A DNA stretch of 64,000 nucleotides, taken from Candidatus Desulfovibrio gallistercoris. GTDB lineage: Bacteria; Desulfobacterota; Desulfovibrionia; Desulfovibrionales; Desulfovibrionaceae. A model generated the notes under the pieces. The model made no database searches. It was given only the letters and a program-made list of their open reading frames with translations, and had not been told where the DNA came from. The stretch's first letter is position 1; every line of letters begins with the position of its first letter. Both the position numbers and the translations under genes were made by a program. The DNA lies in the NCBI GenBank assembly GCA_019118745.1, contig DWYJ01000006.1, positions 24,500-88,499 of the forward strand. Direction: 5' to 3'. Shown here in pieces: positions 19,101-27,039 of this stretch.

Positions 19101-19439
19101 GATTTCCCCGTTGGGCGCGAGGTGGACAAACTGGTTTACATCGCTGCCCCAGATGGACACGACGACAGGGACTGCCGTTGCGTTCAGGCAGCAGTTGACT
19201 AATTCATCCGCCCAGTGACAGTGAACGATATCCGCGTTGAAATGGGGGATGAGCGAGGAAAAAAATCGGGTGCATGCCGCCGGTCCTATGGGAAGCTGGT
19301 AGCGCGTGTAGTTGACGGGCTCCGTGAGGGGCTCCGGGCAGGTGTCCACGAGCGCGACGGTATGTCCCGCGGCCAGCAGAGCATGAAAAGGCCGCATGCA
19401 ATGAGGGGACTGGCGTGTGCCGATAAAGAGGATATTCAT
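16176..19439 (-). CDS. Multidomain glycosyltransferase: GT4-like, GT2-like and C-terminal SAM methyltransferase
   Basis: N-term GT4-type (MNILFIGTRQSPHCMRPFHALLAAGH), middle GT2 (ISFIIPCYNYEHFLPECLASLQAQTCGDWEAIVVDDCS), C-term VLDFGCGNGRLLLPLRRRYP; start set at 19439 because upstream codons lie in repeat D. Confidence 0.88.
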   Translation of the reverse strand: MNILFIGTRQSPHCMRPFHALLAAGHTVALVDTCPEPLTEPVNYTRYQLPIGPAACTRFFSSLIPHFNADIVHCHWADELVNCCLNATAVPVVVSIWGSDVNQFVHLAPNGEIRLDLSSGAQQFGYYQLMRAFPRAAALIIDDPAMRRKCRFLAGDEPPIHFNPLGVDSHFFEPVAVGIRHEIRQRLGVGERTTLFLSPRAVTPNYRHDDILRALATLGDVDAVLCIKLFNPRALFMPLPTSPQELIDKGTFLRPGEKESIVEMERTLRSLAQTLHIEDRVRFIGSPADELLPAVYAASDVIVNFPRIDGFPVLFAEAGACGKRVITNDLPAYRGTFAERCFDLLPEDSVQALTAAMRHALSTPPSEERLAEARQAVVTEYSFSHYMQRLQALYTHILRDVSQQPSQEKSAPPVPAISFIIPCYNYEHFLPECLASLQAQTCGDWEAIVVDDCSPADTARDMVAALHDARIRCVRHETNRGAGAAFNTGYLHSRGTYISLLSSDDKLAPGFCERCLDAAEHPERYESNYHGLNIRNKRPPNLVFCDLQLFGQHNETWSYRMFNLEKLTRRQWIPGAGFILQREYYRYAHGHYEGPELRYGNIDWEFWLAVFRDVALHVVHIPAPLYRYRSHGSSITDRRPYVDYITRQCLYRRHAAMFHSFDTQREFLGEGYAVSALAAWNRGEYLRAALLSLEAANQQPVPPADEGYPRIPDGECGRQRARLLLALNNVDHRQAPTQEENDQLVLLARLEMQTKKYVLAEHHLLIALGQAVGWHALRRIHQAGTLLLALYLQQDKIEDSRQLANFLLDLFPGHSHSCYLLAMQALEKQRTAEAFFKAASLMRHAPLRSSLLVLGHICRQIVQQPDGRGFVRLVRYSASLPTADATPVKMDLAWLYHTEFGRKLYWTHRARDLFANYGHQDGGIEEIFRAIEATTPATVLDFGCGNGRLLLPLRRRYPHIQLVGQDISEEALDLARKRNMEQVRLFACPLSELPFAAKYFDLIICTRVLQHIPPAQIGTIIQELVHLGRAVYINEIMELEKASDYCFAHDYDRIFGQAGYERKMTQEVPHGLAIVYAPEGQGLAPQA

Positions 19440-19468
19440 AATCAGCCATACCTTGACTGGTTGTGTTG

Positions 19469-19614
19469 GAGTATTTTCCCTTTGAAAAAAGCACAATGCG
19501 AGGCGGCGGCACAGCGCCGCCCGGCCCAAAGTGAGCGGAAAAACCACGTTTTTTCAGCGAAACGCCAGGCCGTATGGTTTGAGACGCAAAGCGTTTCAAA
19601 CTGAAAATGCGCTA
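19469..19614 (-). repeat. Family-1 dispersed repeat, copy D
   Basis: gaggcggcggcacagcgccgcccggcccaaagtgagcggaaaaacc...gcgtttcaaactgaaaatgcgctag; its end contains the stop codon of the 19612 ORF. Confidence 0.85.
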
Positions 19615-20043
19615 GGGGCGGGCGAGCGCCTGGGCACACTGGCGAGCGGCAGCGCTGATTTCGGGGTTGATGCTTGCCGCAAGCTGCTCGATGTAGAGCC
19701 AGATGCGACGGCAAGAGGGCTGCCGGGCAACTCCCCGGAGCAGCTCGTCAAGCAGGACAGCCGGTTCGCTGTCCTTGAGACGCAGGGCCAGCAAACCGAG
19801 TTCCGCTTCCAGCGGCACAACATCTTCCCCGGCGTGCCGCCGGAAGATGGGCAGGGCTTCGGCATCGTCGCCTGCCATCAGTTTTTCCCAGGCTGCCTGC
19901 AAGTCGTCTTCATAGGTCATCTGCATGGTCGGCTCCATGTTTTTTGCCGCAAGGAACGGCAGACGCGGGGGCAGTATCCCGTCCGCCGCCAATATGACCT
20001 TTGCTGCCGGTGCGTATTGCCGGGACAAGGCGCGTAGCGGCAT
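19612..20043 (-). CDS. Hypothetical protein in glycan cluster
   Basis: 143-aa ORF between the aminotransferase and the multidomain GT, same strand; TYEDDLQAAWEKLMAGDDAEALPIFRR. Confidence 0.6.
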   Translation of the reverse strand: MPLRALSRQYAPAAKVILAADGILPPRLPFLAAKNMEPTMQMTYEDDLQAAWEKLMAGDDAEALPIFRRHAGEDVVPLEAELGLLALRLKDSEPAVLLDELLRGVARQPSCRRIWLYIEQLAASINPEISAAARQCAQALARP

Positions 20044-20064
20044 GCCAGGGTACGCTGGATCCCT

Positions 20065-21279
20065 TTACCGGTGCCAAGAGGTGAAAGATTCCGTTTTTCC
20101 CGCTGGATGCACAGTACCTCCCGCACTCCGGGGATGCAGTGCTTCGGACAGGGCCCGCACAACCCGATGGACATGATCCTCATTCAGACCGGGATGCAAA
20201 GGGAGGGTAAGCGTACGCCGCATGTATTCCTCGGCCAGCGGCAAGGCCGTTTCCGCGAAGAGGCGGGAATGCCAACTGAAGCGATGATACGGGGGGTAAT
20301 GGATGCTCGTCTGCACGCCCGCGTCCTTCATTCTCTGCATGACGGCGGCGCGGTCGCACCCTTCAGGCAGGACGCAGACCATGAGATGGCAGTCCGCGTT
20401 TTCGTGTGACAGGGGAAGGATCGCCACTTCCGGCAGAGCGGCGGTAAGCAGTTCCCGGTAGCATGCCGTGAGATGCCGCCGGGTGCGGGTCCTCTCTTCC
20501 AGATGTTCAAGCTGCACCCGGCCCAGCGCGGCCCGCAGTTCATCCATGCGCATATTGTATCCCAGCTGGACAATATCGTAGGAAAAGGCGTGTCCACGTT
20601 TCCTTTCCAGCGTGGGGGCAGTCATGCCGTGGGCACGCAGCATGCGGCAGGCGTCCCGCACGGCGGCATGACGGGAAAGGATCATTCCCCCCTCGGCACA
20701 GGTCATGTTCTTGTTGGCAAAAAAGCTGAAGGCGGCGGCGTCGCTGTACTGACCCACGGATGGCATGAACGGCGTGTGGGCGGCATCTTCTATCAGTATG
20801 CAGTCATGCCGCCGACAGAACTCCGACCAGAGGGCGGTATCGCAGGCAAAGCCGCCATAATGCATGATGATGACGCCACGAGTTTTTTTTGTGATCTTGC
20901 GCTCCGCATCTTCCAGGGACATGTGCGGAAGCACGGGGGACTGAATATCGACCGGGACTGGCCGGGCATCGACGTACAGCACGGCGTTGACGGTGGCAAT
21001 GAAGGTCACGCTCGGGACAAGTATCTCATCTCCGGGCCGAACGCCGAGCGCTTGCAGGGCCAGCTGCAACGCGGCCGTACACGAGGAGACCGCTACGGCA
21101 TCCTTTTGGGCGTGGCATTGGGCAAACTCCTGCTCGAAAGCGCGCACTTCATCGCCGGTAGAAAGCCAGCCGCTGTCGATGACACGGCAGAGGGCATGTT
21201 TTTCCTCATCGCCGAGCAGCGCTTCAGACAAGCCTATGGTATAGACGGAGGAGCCCTTTTTTTGCTCCGCATTCCTCAT
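20065..21279 (-). CDS. DegT/DnrJ/EryC1/StrS family sugar aminotransferase
   Basis: VSSCTAALQLALQALGVRPGDEILVPSVTFIAT, FSFFANKNMTCAEGGMIL (PLP Lys). Confidence 0.92.
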   Translation of the reverse strand: MRNAEQKKGSSVYTIGLSEALLGDEEKHALCRVIDSGWLSTGDEVRAFEQEFAQCHAQKDAVAVSSCTAALQLALQALGVRPGDEILVPSVTFIATVNAVLYVDARPVPVDIQSPVLPHMSLEDAERKITKKTRGVIIMHYGGFACDTALWSEFCRRHDCILIEDAAHTPFMPSVGQYSDAAAFSFFANKNMTCAEGGMILSRHAAVRDACRMLRAHGMTAPTLERKRGHAFSYDIVQLGYNMRMDELRAALGRVQLEHLEERTRTRRHLTACYRELLTAALPEVAILPLSHENADCHLMVCVLPEGCDRAAVMQRMKDAGVQTSIHYPPYHRFSWHSRLFAETALPLAEEYMRRTLTLPLHPGLNEDHVHRVVRALSEALHPRSAGGTVHPAGKTESFTSWHR

Positions 21280-21282
21280 GTG

Positions 21283-21993
21283 CTACACTCCCAGGATTCT
21301 GGAGCGGTAACTGGAAAAGCTTTCCTGGGCCTTCTGGTAGTCTTCCGGTCTGCCGATATCGAGCCATATACCATCGTGGCGATAAACATGCACAGGCTGC
21401 TGCGCGCGCAGTAGCGTATACATCAGGTCATCAAAGCCGAAGGCTACGCCACGGGGGATATAGCTGACGATGGAAGGATCGAAGGCATACACCCCCATGC
21501 TGACCGTATAGTTCATGGCGGGTTTTTCCCTGAATCCGGTCAGTCGGGCTCCTTCCGTCTCGATGACGCCATATTCGAGTTTCACTTCGGTGGTATGACA
21601 GGCAACGGTGGCTATTCCGCCGTTTTCCTTATGGGAATTCATCAAGGCATTGAGGTCGAGATCCGTCAGGATATCGCCATTCAAGAGAAAAAAGGGCTCC
21701 GAAAGCCACGAGCGAGCGATGAGGTTGAGCGCGCCGACCGTCCCCAGAGCCTTTTCTTCATGGACATAGCGGATGCGGATATCCCATTGACTGCCGTCCC
21801 CGCACACGCCCTGAACCAGATGGGCCAGATAGCCCGTGGAAATGATGAGTTCATCGATGCCGTTGCGGCGCAACCATTGGCACAGGATCTCAATAATGGG
21901 CAATTCCCCGAAAGGGACGAGGGGCTTGGGGATGACGAAAGTAAACGGCCTCAAGCGCGTCCCCAGTCCTCCTGCCTGCAATACTGCCTTCAT
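21283..21993 (-). CDS. Sugar nucleotidyltransferase
   Basis: MKAVLQAGGLGTRLRPFTFVIPKPLVPFGELPIIE. Confidence 0.92.
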   Translation of the reverse strand: MKAVLQAGGLGTRLRPFTFVIPKPLVPFGELPIIEILCQWLRRNGIDELIISTGYLAHLVQGVCGDGSQWDIRIRYVHEEKALGTVGALNLIARSWLSEPFFLLNGDILTDLDLNALMNSHKENGGIATVACHTTEVKLEYGVIETEGARLTGFREKPAMNYTVSMGVYAFDPSIVSYIPRGVAFGFDDLMYTLLRAQQPVHVYRHDGIWLDIGRPEDYQKAQESFSSYRSRILGV

Positions 21994-22205
21994 ATAAGCT
22001 CCTTGTCATGTGCTGCCGCCTGGCATCAGGATACGGTCCGAACCTTTCGCCGTAAGGCACCGTTTTTTACGCGTGGCGATTCAAGTTTGCTGGGGCAATT
22101 TTTCGTCTTGGTCGCGATCTCTGCCCGTTGAATTACGGGTGGACCCTTACGACATTCAACTTCCCGTCAAGGAGAAGGTAGGAGAAGAAGTTTTTTGATC
22201 CTGGC

Positions 22206-22385
22206 ATGGTTCGTGATAACTTGCTCGATGAGGTCCGGCATGTTCCCCTCTCCGGCCTTGCTGCTTGTCTAAACGACGCTCGCGCTCGGACGTTGATTTA
22301 CTGGGGCGGGCCGGATAAAGTCCTCTTTGTCACTGTTGAAAACTTCAACCGCCCGCAAGACCCTTTTTACCTATTTTTTGACTAA
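22206..22385 (+). CDS. Possible small ORF (59 aa) of unknown function
   Basis: MVRDNLLDEVRHVPLSGLAACLNDARARTLIYWGGPDKVLFVTVENFNRPQDPFYLFFD; below the ORF-track cut-off; AAGGAG-rich stretch upstream is too far to be a clear SD. Confidence 0.3.
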   Translation: MVRDNLLDEVRHVPLSGLAACLNDARARTLIYWGGPDKVLFVTVENFNRPQDPFYLFFD

Positions 22386-22401
22386 AATCAAGGCGCTTAA
22401 T

Positions 22402-22513
22402 GGGTAAAAGTTCATATTTTGAATAAAATGTAAAATTACAGATATTCTAATATGATACTATGAGTGCCAAGGGAAAAACTTGGGTAAAAGTTGGGGCATG
22501 GAAACTTTTACCC
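22402..22513. promoter_or_regulatory. Repeated operator-like word gggtaaaagtt upstream of HTH gene
   Basis: gggtaaaagtt at 22402-22412 and 22482-22492, inverted aacttttaccc at 22503-22513 abutting the ATG at 22515. Confidence 0.55.
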
Positions 22514-22514
22514 T

Positions 22515-22967
22515 ATGGAAACGCTAGGTGACCGCATAAAAATTATTCGCGGAGAGACTAGTCAGACGCAATTTTCGAGCAGCCTTGGTATCACGCAAAC
22601 GAAACTGAGTCGCTACGAGCGGAATACTACCCCTCCAGAGATCGATTTTCTTGTGAGGCTATCACGCCAGTATGCTGTATCCTTGGACTGGCTCCTGCTT
22701 GGCAATGGATGCTCAGAGTCCTCTCGCCCCAGCGATGGTGACGATGCAAACATACAGACTGAGTTAGCTGCCGAGCGCGCAGAACGACGAGAGCTGACTG
22801 CCGAAAATCGAAAGCTTTACCGCGAAAAAGAGGTGCTCTACAAGGAAAGGGAGGCCTTGCTTCGTGAAATTGGAGAACTACGGGAGAAGATCGCCCGACT
22901 GGAGGAACGCAAGTGTCGAATTGCTGTCACTGCGAATATGGCTGCGCAAGACAGCGGCGCTGCGTAA
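22515..22967 (+). CDS. XRE-family HTH regulator with C-terminal coiled coil
   Basis: METLGDRIKIIRGETSQTQFSSSLGITQTKLSRYERNTTPPEIDFLVRLS. Confidence 0.85.
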   Translation: METLGDRIKIIRGETSQTQFSSSLGITQTKLSRYERNTTPPEIDFLVRLSRQYAVSLDWLLLGNGCSESSRPSDGDDANIQTELAAERAERRELTAENRKLYREKEVLYKEREALLREIGELREKIARLEERKCRIAVTANMAAQDSGAA

Positions 22968-22980
22968 TCAAGGATAAAAA

Positions 22981-23024
22981 ACAGCCCCGGCCTTGTGTCA
23001 GTTTCAACACTCGCCGGGGCTGCT
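22981..23024 (+). terminator. Long-loop hairpin after the HTH gene
   Basis: cagccccgg...ccggggctg, then ctctgttctgtt. Confidence 0.45.
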
Positions 23025-23316
23025 CTGTTCTGTTCTCGTTTGTCGTGCGAAAACGCCCTTGAAATGGGCTTCGTTCTCAACTCTTTTTTCGCGGTCTTTC
23101 AGGAGCGGTCAACCGTCGTGACCGCATCAGGCAAGGAAAAGTCGATTATCCGTCAGGCCGAAACGGCCAACTCCGCCATTCTCATTTCTTTTGCCCCCCA
23201 TACCTGGGGTCAAGGCCGCGGCCGCATGCTCGGCGGGGCCTAGATCTTCCTTTTGCCAGACGATGGAGGCCGTGTCCGGGCATGGCGGTCATGGCAAGGC
23301 ACTCCTCCTGCTGGGG

Positions 23317-24195
23317 TTACGGCAAAAAGAAGCGCAGGCCGGCATAGCCCACCACATGCTCCATGTCGCCGGAGATGCTGCCGGAGGTGTCGTGCAGGGT
23401 CTGTTCCGCCAGCGGCGGCGTCTTGCCCGTGAGCTGGCGCAGGGCATAGAGGGCCAGCGCCAGCGGGGCCGCGCCGCACATGCTGATCCCTTCCCGCTGG
23501 GTGACGTGCAGCAGGCCGTCGGCATCCCCGGCAAGGGCGTGGCGCAGGGCCATGTCGTCCTTTTGCAGGGTGCGGTGCTGGTCTTCGTAATGGTTCATGT
23601 CCGAGCTCACCACAAGGGCGACCTGCGGCATGTCGCCGCCGGTCTCGCCCGACGGCTTCGGCAGCAGGCGTCCGGCGAGCAGGCGGGCCAGGTCGCGTCC
23701 GGCCTGATGGAGGACATCCCGCTGGCGTGTGCCCACGCAGACAGGCACGATGCGGAAGGGCTCCGGCTGATGGACCTGCAGGAAGGGCAGGATCACCTCC
23801 AGCGCATGTTCGCGCAGATGGGCGTGGGTGTCGGCTTCAAAGACGGTCGGCCCTTCGCAGAGCCCGGCGGCCAGCGAGGCGTCCACCGTGACGGGCCCCA
23901 GCGGCGTGAGCCATGCGCCGTCCGGCCAGACGGACAGGGGACGGCCCATGCCCGTGTGGTTGGGGCAAAGCAAGATGAGGGTGCGGGGCAGGCGCATGCC
24001 CGCCAGGGTGGCCCCGATGACATGCCCGCAGAAGACATGCCCGGCGTGCGGCAGCATGAGGGCGACCGGCGTGGTGTGTCGCGGGGCGGGCAGGGCCTGC
24101 GCCCCGGCGTCCAGGAAGTGCCGCACTTCCTGCCGCAGATCTTCCGGGCCATCGGGATAAAAGCGTCCGGCGACCGCCGGCTGACGGATAAGCAT
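23317..24195 (-). CDS. amrB: AmmeMemoRadiSam system protein B (MEMO1 family)
   Basis: RQPAVAGRFYPDGPEDLRQEV, MLPHAGHVFCGHV, VVSSDMNHYEDQ. Confidence 0.9.
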   Translation of the reverse strand: MLIRQPAVAGRFYPDGPEDLRQEVRHFLDAGAQALPAPRHTTPVALMLPHAGHVFCGHVIGATLAGMRLPRTLILLCPNHTGMGRPLSVWPDGAWLTPLGPVTVDASLAAGLCEGPTVFEADTHAHLREHALEVILPFLQVHQPEPFRIVPVCVGTRQRDVLHQAGRDLARLLAGRLLPKPSGETGGDMPQVALVVSSDMNHYEDQHRTLQKDDMALRHALAGDADGLLHVTQREGISMCGAAPLALALYALRQLTGKTPPLAEQTLHDTSGSISGDMEHVVGYAGLRFFLP

Positions 24196-24275
24196 GTGAC
24201 CTCCCAGCGCAAAAAGCGCCCGGACAGGAGGTCGCGGCCCCCTGTCCGGGCGGTTGTGAGTGCTGTTTTCGTGTG

Positions 24276-24400
24276 GAGCGCTTAGCGCTTCACTCCGTTC
24301 GGCCTGTCGCTTCGCGGGAAAAAGGCCTATCCCGCCTGGTTCGGGCCGGGCGGCGTGCCGCCGCCTTGCGCCTTGTCGTATTCAACGGCAAGACGTTCTA
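24276..24400 (+). repeat. Family-1 dispersed repeat, copy E (diverged)
   Basis: gagcgctt...cgcttcgcgggaaaaaggcctatcccgc...gggccgggcggcgtgccgccgcc...ttcta; end overlaps a TAG stop codon. Confidence 0.65.
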
Positions 24401-25861
24401 GTTGTCGATGCCGCCCATGAGGAAGAGGTGGGTCTCCATGTAGTCGTTGAGACCCTCGCGGCTGCCTTCACGGCCCATGCCGCTGAACTTCACGCCGCCG
24501 AAGGGCGTTTCCGCGGCGGCAAGGGTAACGTCGTTGATGCCGACCATACCATACTGCAGGGCCTCGGACACGCGCCAGATGCGGCCCAGATCCCGCGCGA
24601 AGAGGTAGGAGGCAAGGCCGAAGCAGGTGTCATTGGCCAGCGAGATCGCTTCTTCTTCCGTGTCGAAGGGCATGATGGCGGCCACGGGGCCGAAGATCTC
24701 TTCCTGGAAGATGCGCATCTCACGGGTCAGGCCGGTGAGCAGGGTCGGCTCGTAGAAGCGCGGGCCCATGCTGTGGGGCTTGCCGCCGGCCAGCAGGGTA
24801 GCGCCCTTGCTCAGGGCGTCCTGCACGAGGCCGTCCACGCGCTGGACCGCTTCCTCATTGATGAGGGGGCCGATGGTCACGCCCGCATCCAGACCGTTCC
24901 CCACGCGGAAGGCGTCCACCTTCTCCTTGAGGCCCCGCACGAAATCGTCATGGATGCCGCGCTGCACCAGAAAACGGTTGGCGCAGATGCAGGTCTGGCC
25001 AGCGTTGCGGAACTTGCTCCCCACGGCGCCGGCCACAGCGGCGTCCAGCTGCGCGTCGTCAAAGACGATGAAGGGAGCATTGCCGCCCAGTTCCAGCGAA
25101 AGGCGCTTGAGGGTGGGGGCGCAGTCCGCGGCAAGCTGCTTGCCCACGGCGGTGGAGCCGGTGAAGCTCAGCTTGCGCACCACCGGGCTCTGGGTGATCT
25201 CCCGGCCGATGGTGCCGGAGTCGCCGGTGATGATGTTGATGACCCCGGCCGGGATGCCCGCACGGCGGGAAAGTTCGGCCAGCGCCAGCGCGCAGTAGGG
25301 GGTGGCGCTGGCGGGCTTGACCACCAGGGTGCAGCCGGCGGCGATGGCCGGAGCGGCCTTGCGGGGCAGCATGGAGGAGGGGAAATTCCAGGGGGTGATG
25401 ACGCCCACCACGCCGATGGGCTGCTTTTGCGTCAGCGGACGCACGCCGGCGCGCGGCGCGGGCACCACGTCGCCATAGGCGCGACGGATCTCTTCCGCGA
25501 ACCAGGGGAAATACGTTGCCCCCTGCAGGATCTCGCCGCGGGCTTCAGCCAGAGGCTTGCCCTGTTCCAGGGTCAGGATGCGGCAAAGATCGTCGATGTG
25601 TTCCTCGATGAGCTCGCCCCAGCGGCGCAGCCTGGCTCCGCGTTCCTGCAGGGGCACCTTGCGCCAGACGGCAAAGGCGGCTTCCGCCGCGGCGATGGCG
25701 GCGCGGGCATCGTTGGCCGTGCAGCGCGGCACGCTTCCCAGATCTTCACCCGTGGCGGGGTTGATGACCGGCAGCGTGGCGCCGTTCTCGGCATCCCGCC
25801 ACTGGCCGTTGATGTAGGCCAGGTGGCGTAACAGGTCGGGGTCTTTCAGATGTTTAGGCAT
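24398..25861 (-). CDS. gabD: NAD(P)-dependent succinate-semialdehyde dehydrogenase family
   Basis: GVITPWNFPSSMLPRKAAPAIAAGC, SFTGSTAVGKQLA, ELGGNAPFIVFDDA, NAGQTCICANR; start set at 25861. Confidence 0.9.
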   Translation of the reverse strand: MPKHLKDPDLLRHLAYINGQWRDAENGATLPVINPATGEDLGSVPRCTANDARAAIAAAEAAFAVWRKVPLQERGARLRRWGELIEEHIDDLCRILTLEQGKPLAEARGEILQGATYFPWFAEEIRRAYGDVVPAPRAGVRPLTQKQPIGVVGVITPWNFPSSMLPRKAAPAIAAGCTLVVKPASATPYCALALAELSRRAGIPAGVINIITGDSGTIGREITQSPVVRKLSFTGSTAVGKQLAADCAPTLKRLSLELGGNAPFIVFDDAQLDAAVAGAVGSKFRNAGQTCICANRFLVQRGIHDDFVRGLKEKVDAFRVGNGLDAGVTIGPLINEEAVQRVDGLVQDALSKGATLLAGGKPHSMGPRFYEPTLLTGLTREMRIFQEEIFGPVAAIMPFDTEEEAISLANDTCFGLASYLFARDLGRIWRVSEALQYGMVGINDVTLAAAETPFGGVKFSGMGREGSREGLNDYMETHLFLMGGIDN

Positions 25862-25913
25862 ATGGGCCTCCTTTGAAAGTTGTGCCGCCGATGCGGCAAG
25901 GGTGTGCAAAGAT

Positions 25914-26690
25914 TCATGGGGCTGTACGTGGAGAGGCGGTCGTCCGGGCGGCGATGTAAAAGCCGTAACTCAGCGACGCGCCGTATTTCCGGTAGAGGCG
26001 TATCTCCGCTCGCTCTTCTTCGACAAGACGCCGCGCTTGCGGCGACGGTCGAGCGGCCAGAAAGGAGGGGAAGCGGGCTTCGAGCGGGCGGTAATAGTTT
26101 TCCGTTCAGCAGCAGGCGGGCAGGGGAAAGTAGCCGAGCGGCTCATAGCCGGCCGCTTCCAGGATATGCAATTTATCCGCCGCCGTGCCCATTTCGGCAT
26201 ACGCGGCATTCCAGTAGGTCTCGATCTCTGCGGGGCGCTGCGTGTGCAGCCAGGTGATCTCGGAGACGGCGAGGATGCCGCCCGGCCTGAGCAGGGAACG
26301 CCAGGCCCGCACGCCGTGGGAAAAGCCCATATGGTAGATGGCGCCTTCAGACCAGAGAAGATCGAGTGAGCCCGGCGCAATGGGAGGGCGGCGCATATCG
26401 GCATGACAGCAGTGGATGCGCTGGGCCACGCCGAGGGCTTGCGCCCGTTCGCCAAGGCGCTGCAGGAAGGATGGCAGGAAGTCCAGCGCCAGAAAACGGG
26501 CCTGAGGCAGCGCCTGTGCCAGCACGAGCGTGGACGCCCCGGTGCCGCAGCCGATATCGGCCACACGCAAAGGGGCATCCGCCGGCAGGCGGGTCAGGGA
26601 AAGGGCCTGCCGGGTGCATTCTTCACTGCCGGGGCCCTGCCGCAGGGCATCGCCATGCAGTTCTGCCAGAAGCTCGAATTCCGCTGTCAT
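25914..26690 (-). pseudogene. Class I SAM methyltransferase interrupted by one in-frame UGA at 26106-26108
   Basis: Annotated ORF ends ...GYFPLPACC*, but the same frame continues 63 codons TENYYRPLEARFPSFLAARPSPQARRLVEEERAEIRLYRKYGASLSYGFYIAARTTASPRTAP*. Confidence 0.7.
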
Positions 26691-26847
26691 CGGTCGAGGC
26701 TCCCATGCCGTCAAGACGTATTGATGAAAGTTTTACAACGACTTCCTCTAAATAAATCTCATACCCTGTCCTGCCTGTTTTCGGCAAGATTGGCAATATG
26801 TCCTGTTCCCTCCCGGTAAAAGCGCGCTGGGGAAGGGTTTGGGGGCT

Positions 26848-27014
26848 TGGGGGGAAGGATGACGAGAACGCCTTTTCTCGCTTCACTGCGAAAAGGCTGG
26901 GCCCTCCCGCGCCGGCAGCTACCGAAAGGCGGCCCGCAGGGCCGTGCCCGTTAGGCGACGCAGGAGCCCTACGGGCATCGACAGCAGAGCGAGGGGTTCC
27001 CCTTCCCCCCAAAC
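26848..27014 (-). repeat. Family-2 palindromic repeat, copy 1
   Basis: Minus: ttggggggaaggggaacccctcgctctgctgtcgatgcccgtagggctcctgcgtcgcctaacgggcacggccctgcgggccgcc, with ttggggggaagg inverted at the other end. Confidence 0.75.
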
Positions 27015-27039
27015 AAACAGCGAAGAGCGTCAACAGCCC

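Noticed and set aside
25970-26578. 202-aa alternative-frame ORF overlapping the interrupted methyltransferase
   Set aside because: Arg/Ser/Pro-rich shifted frame without motifs; the continuing methyltransferase frame explains the region better.
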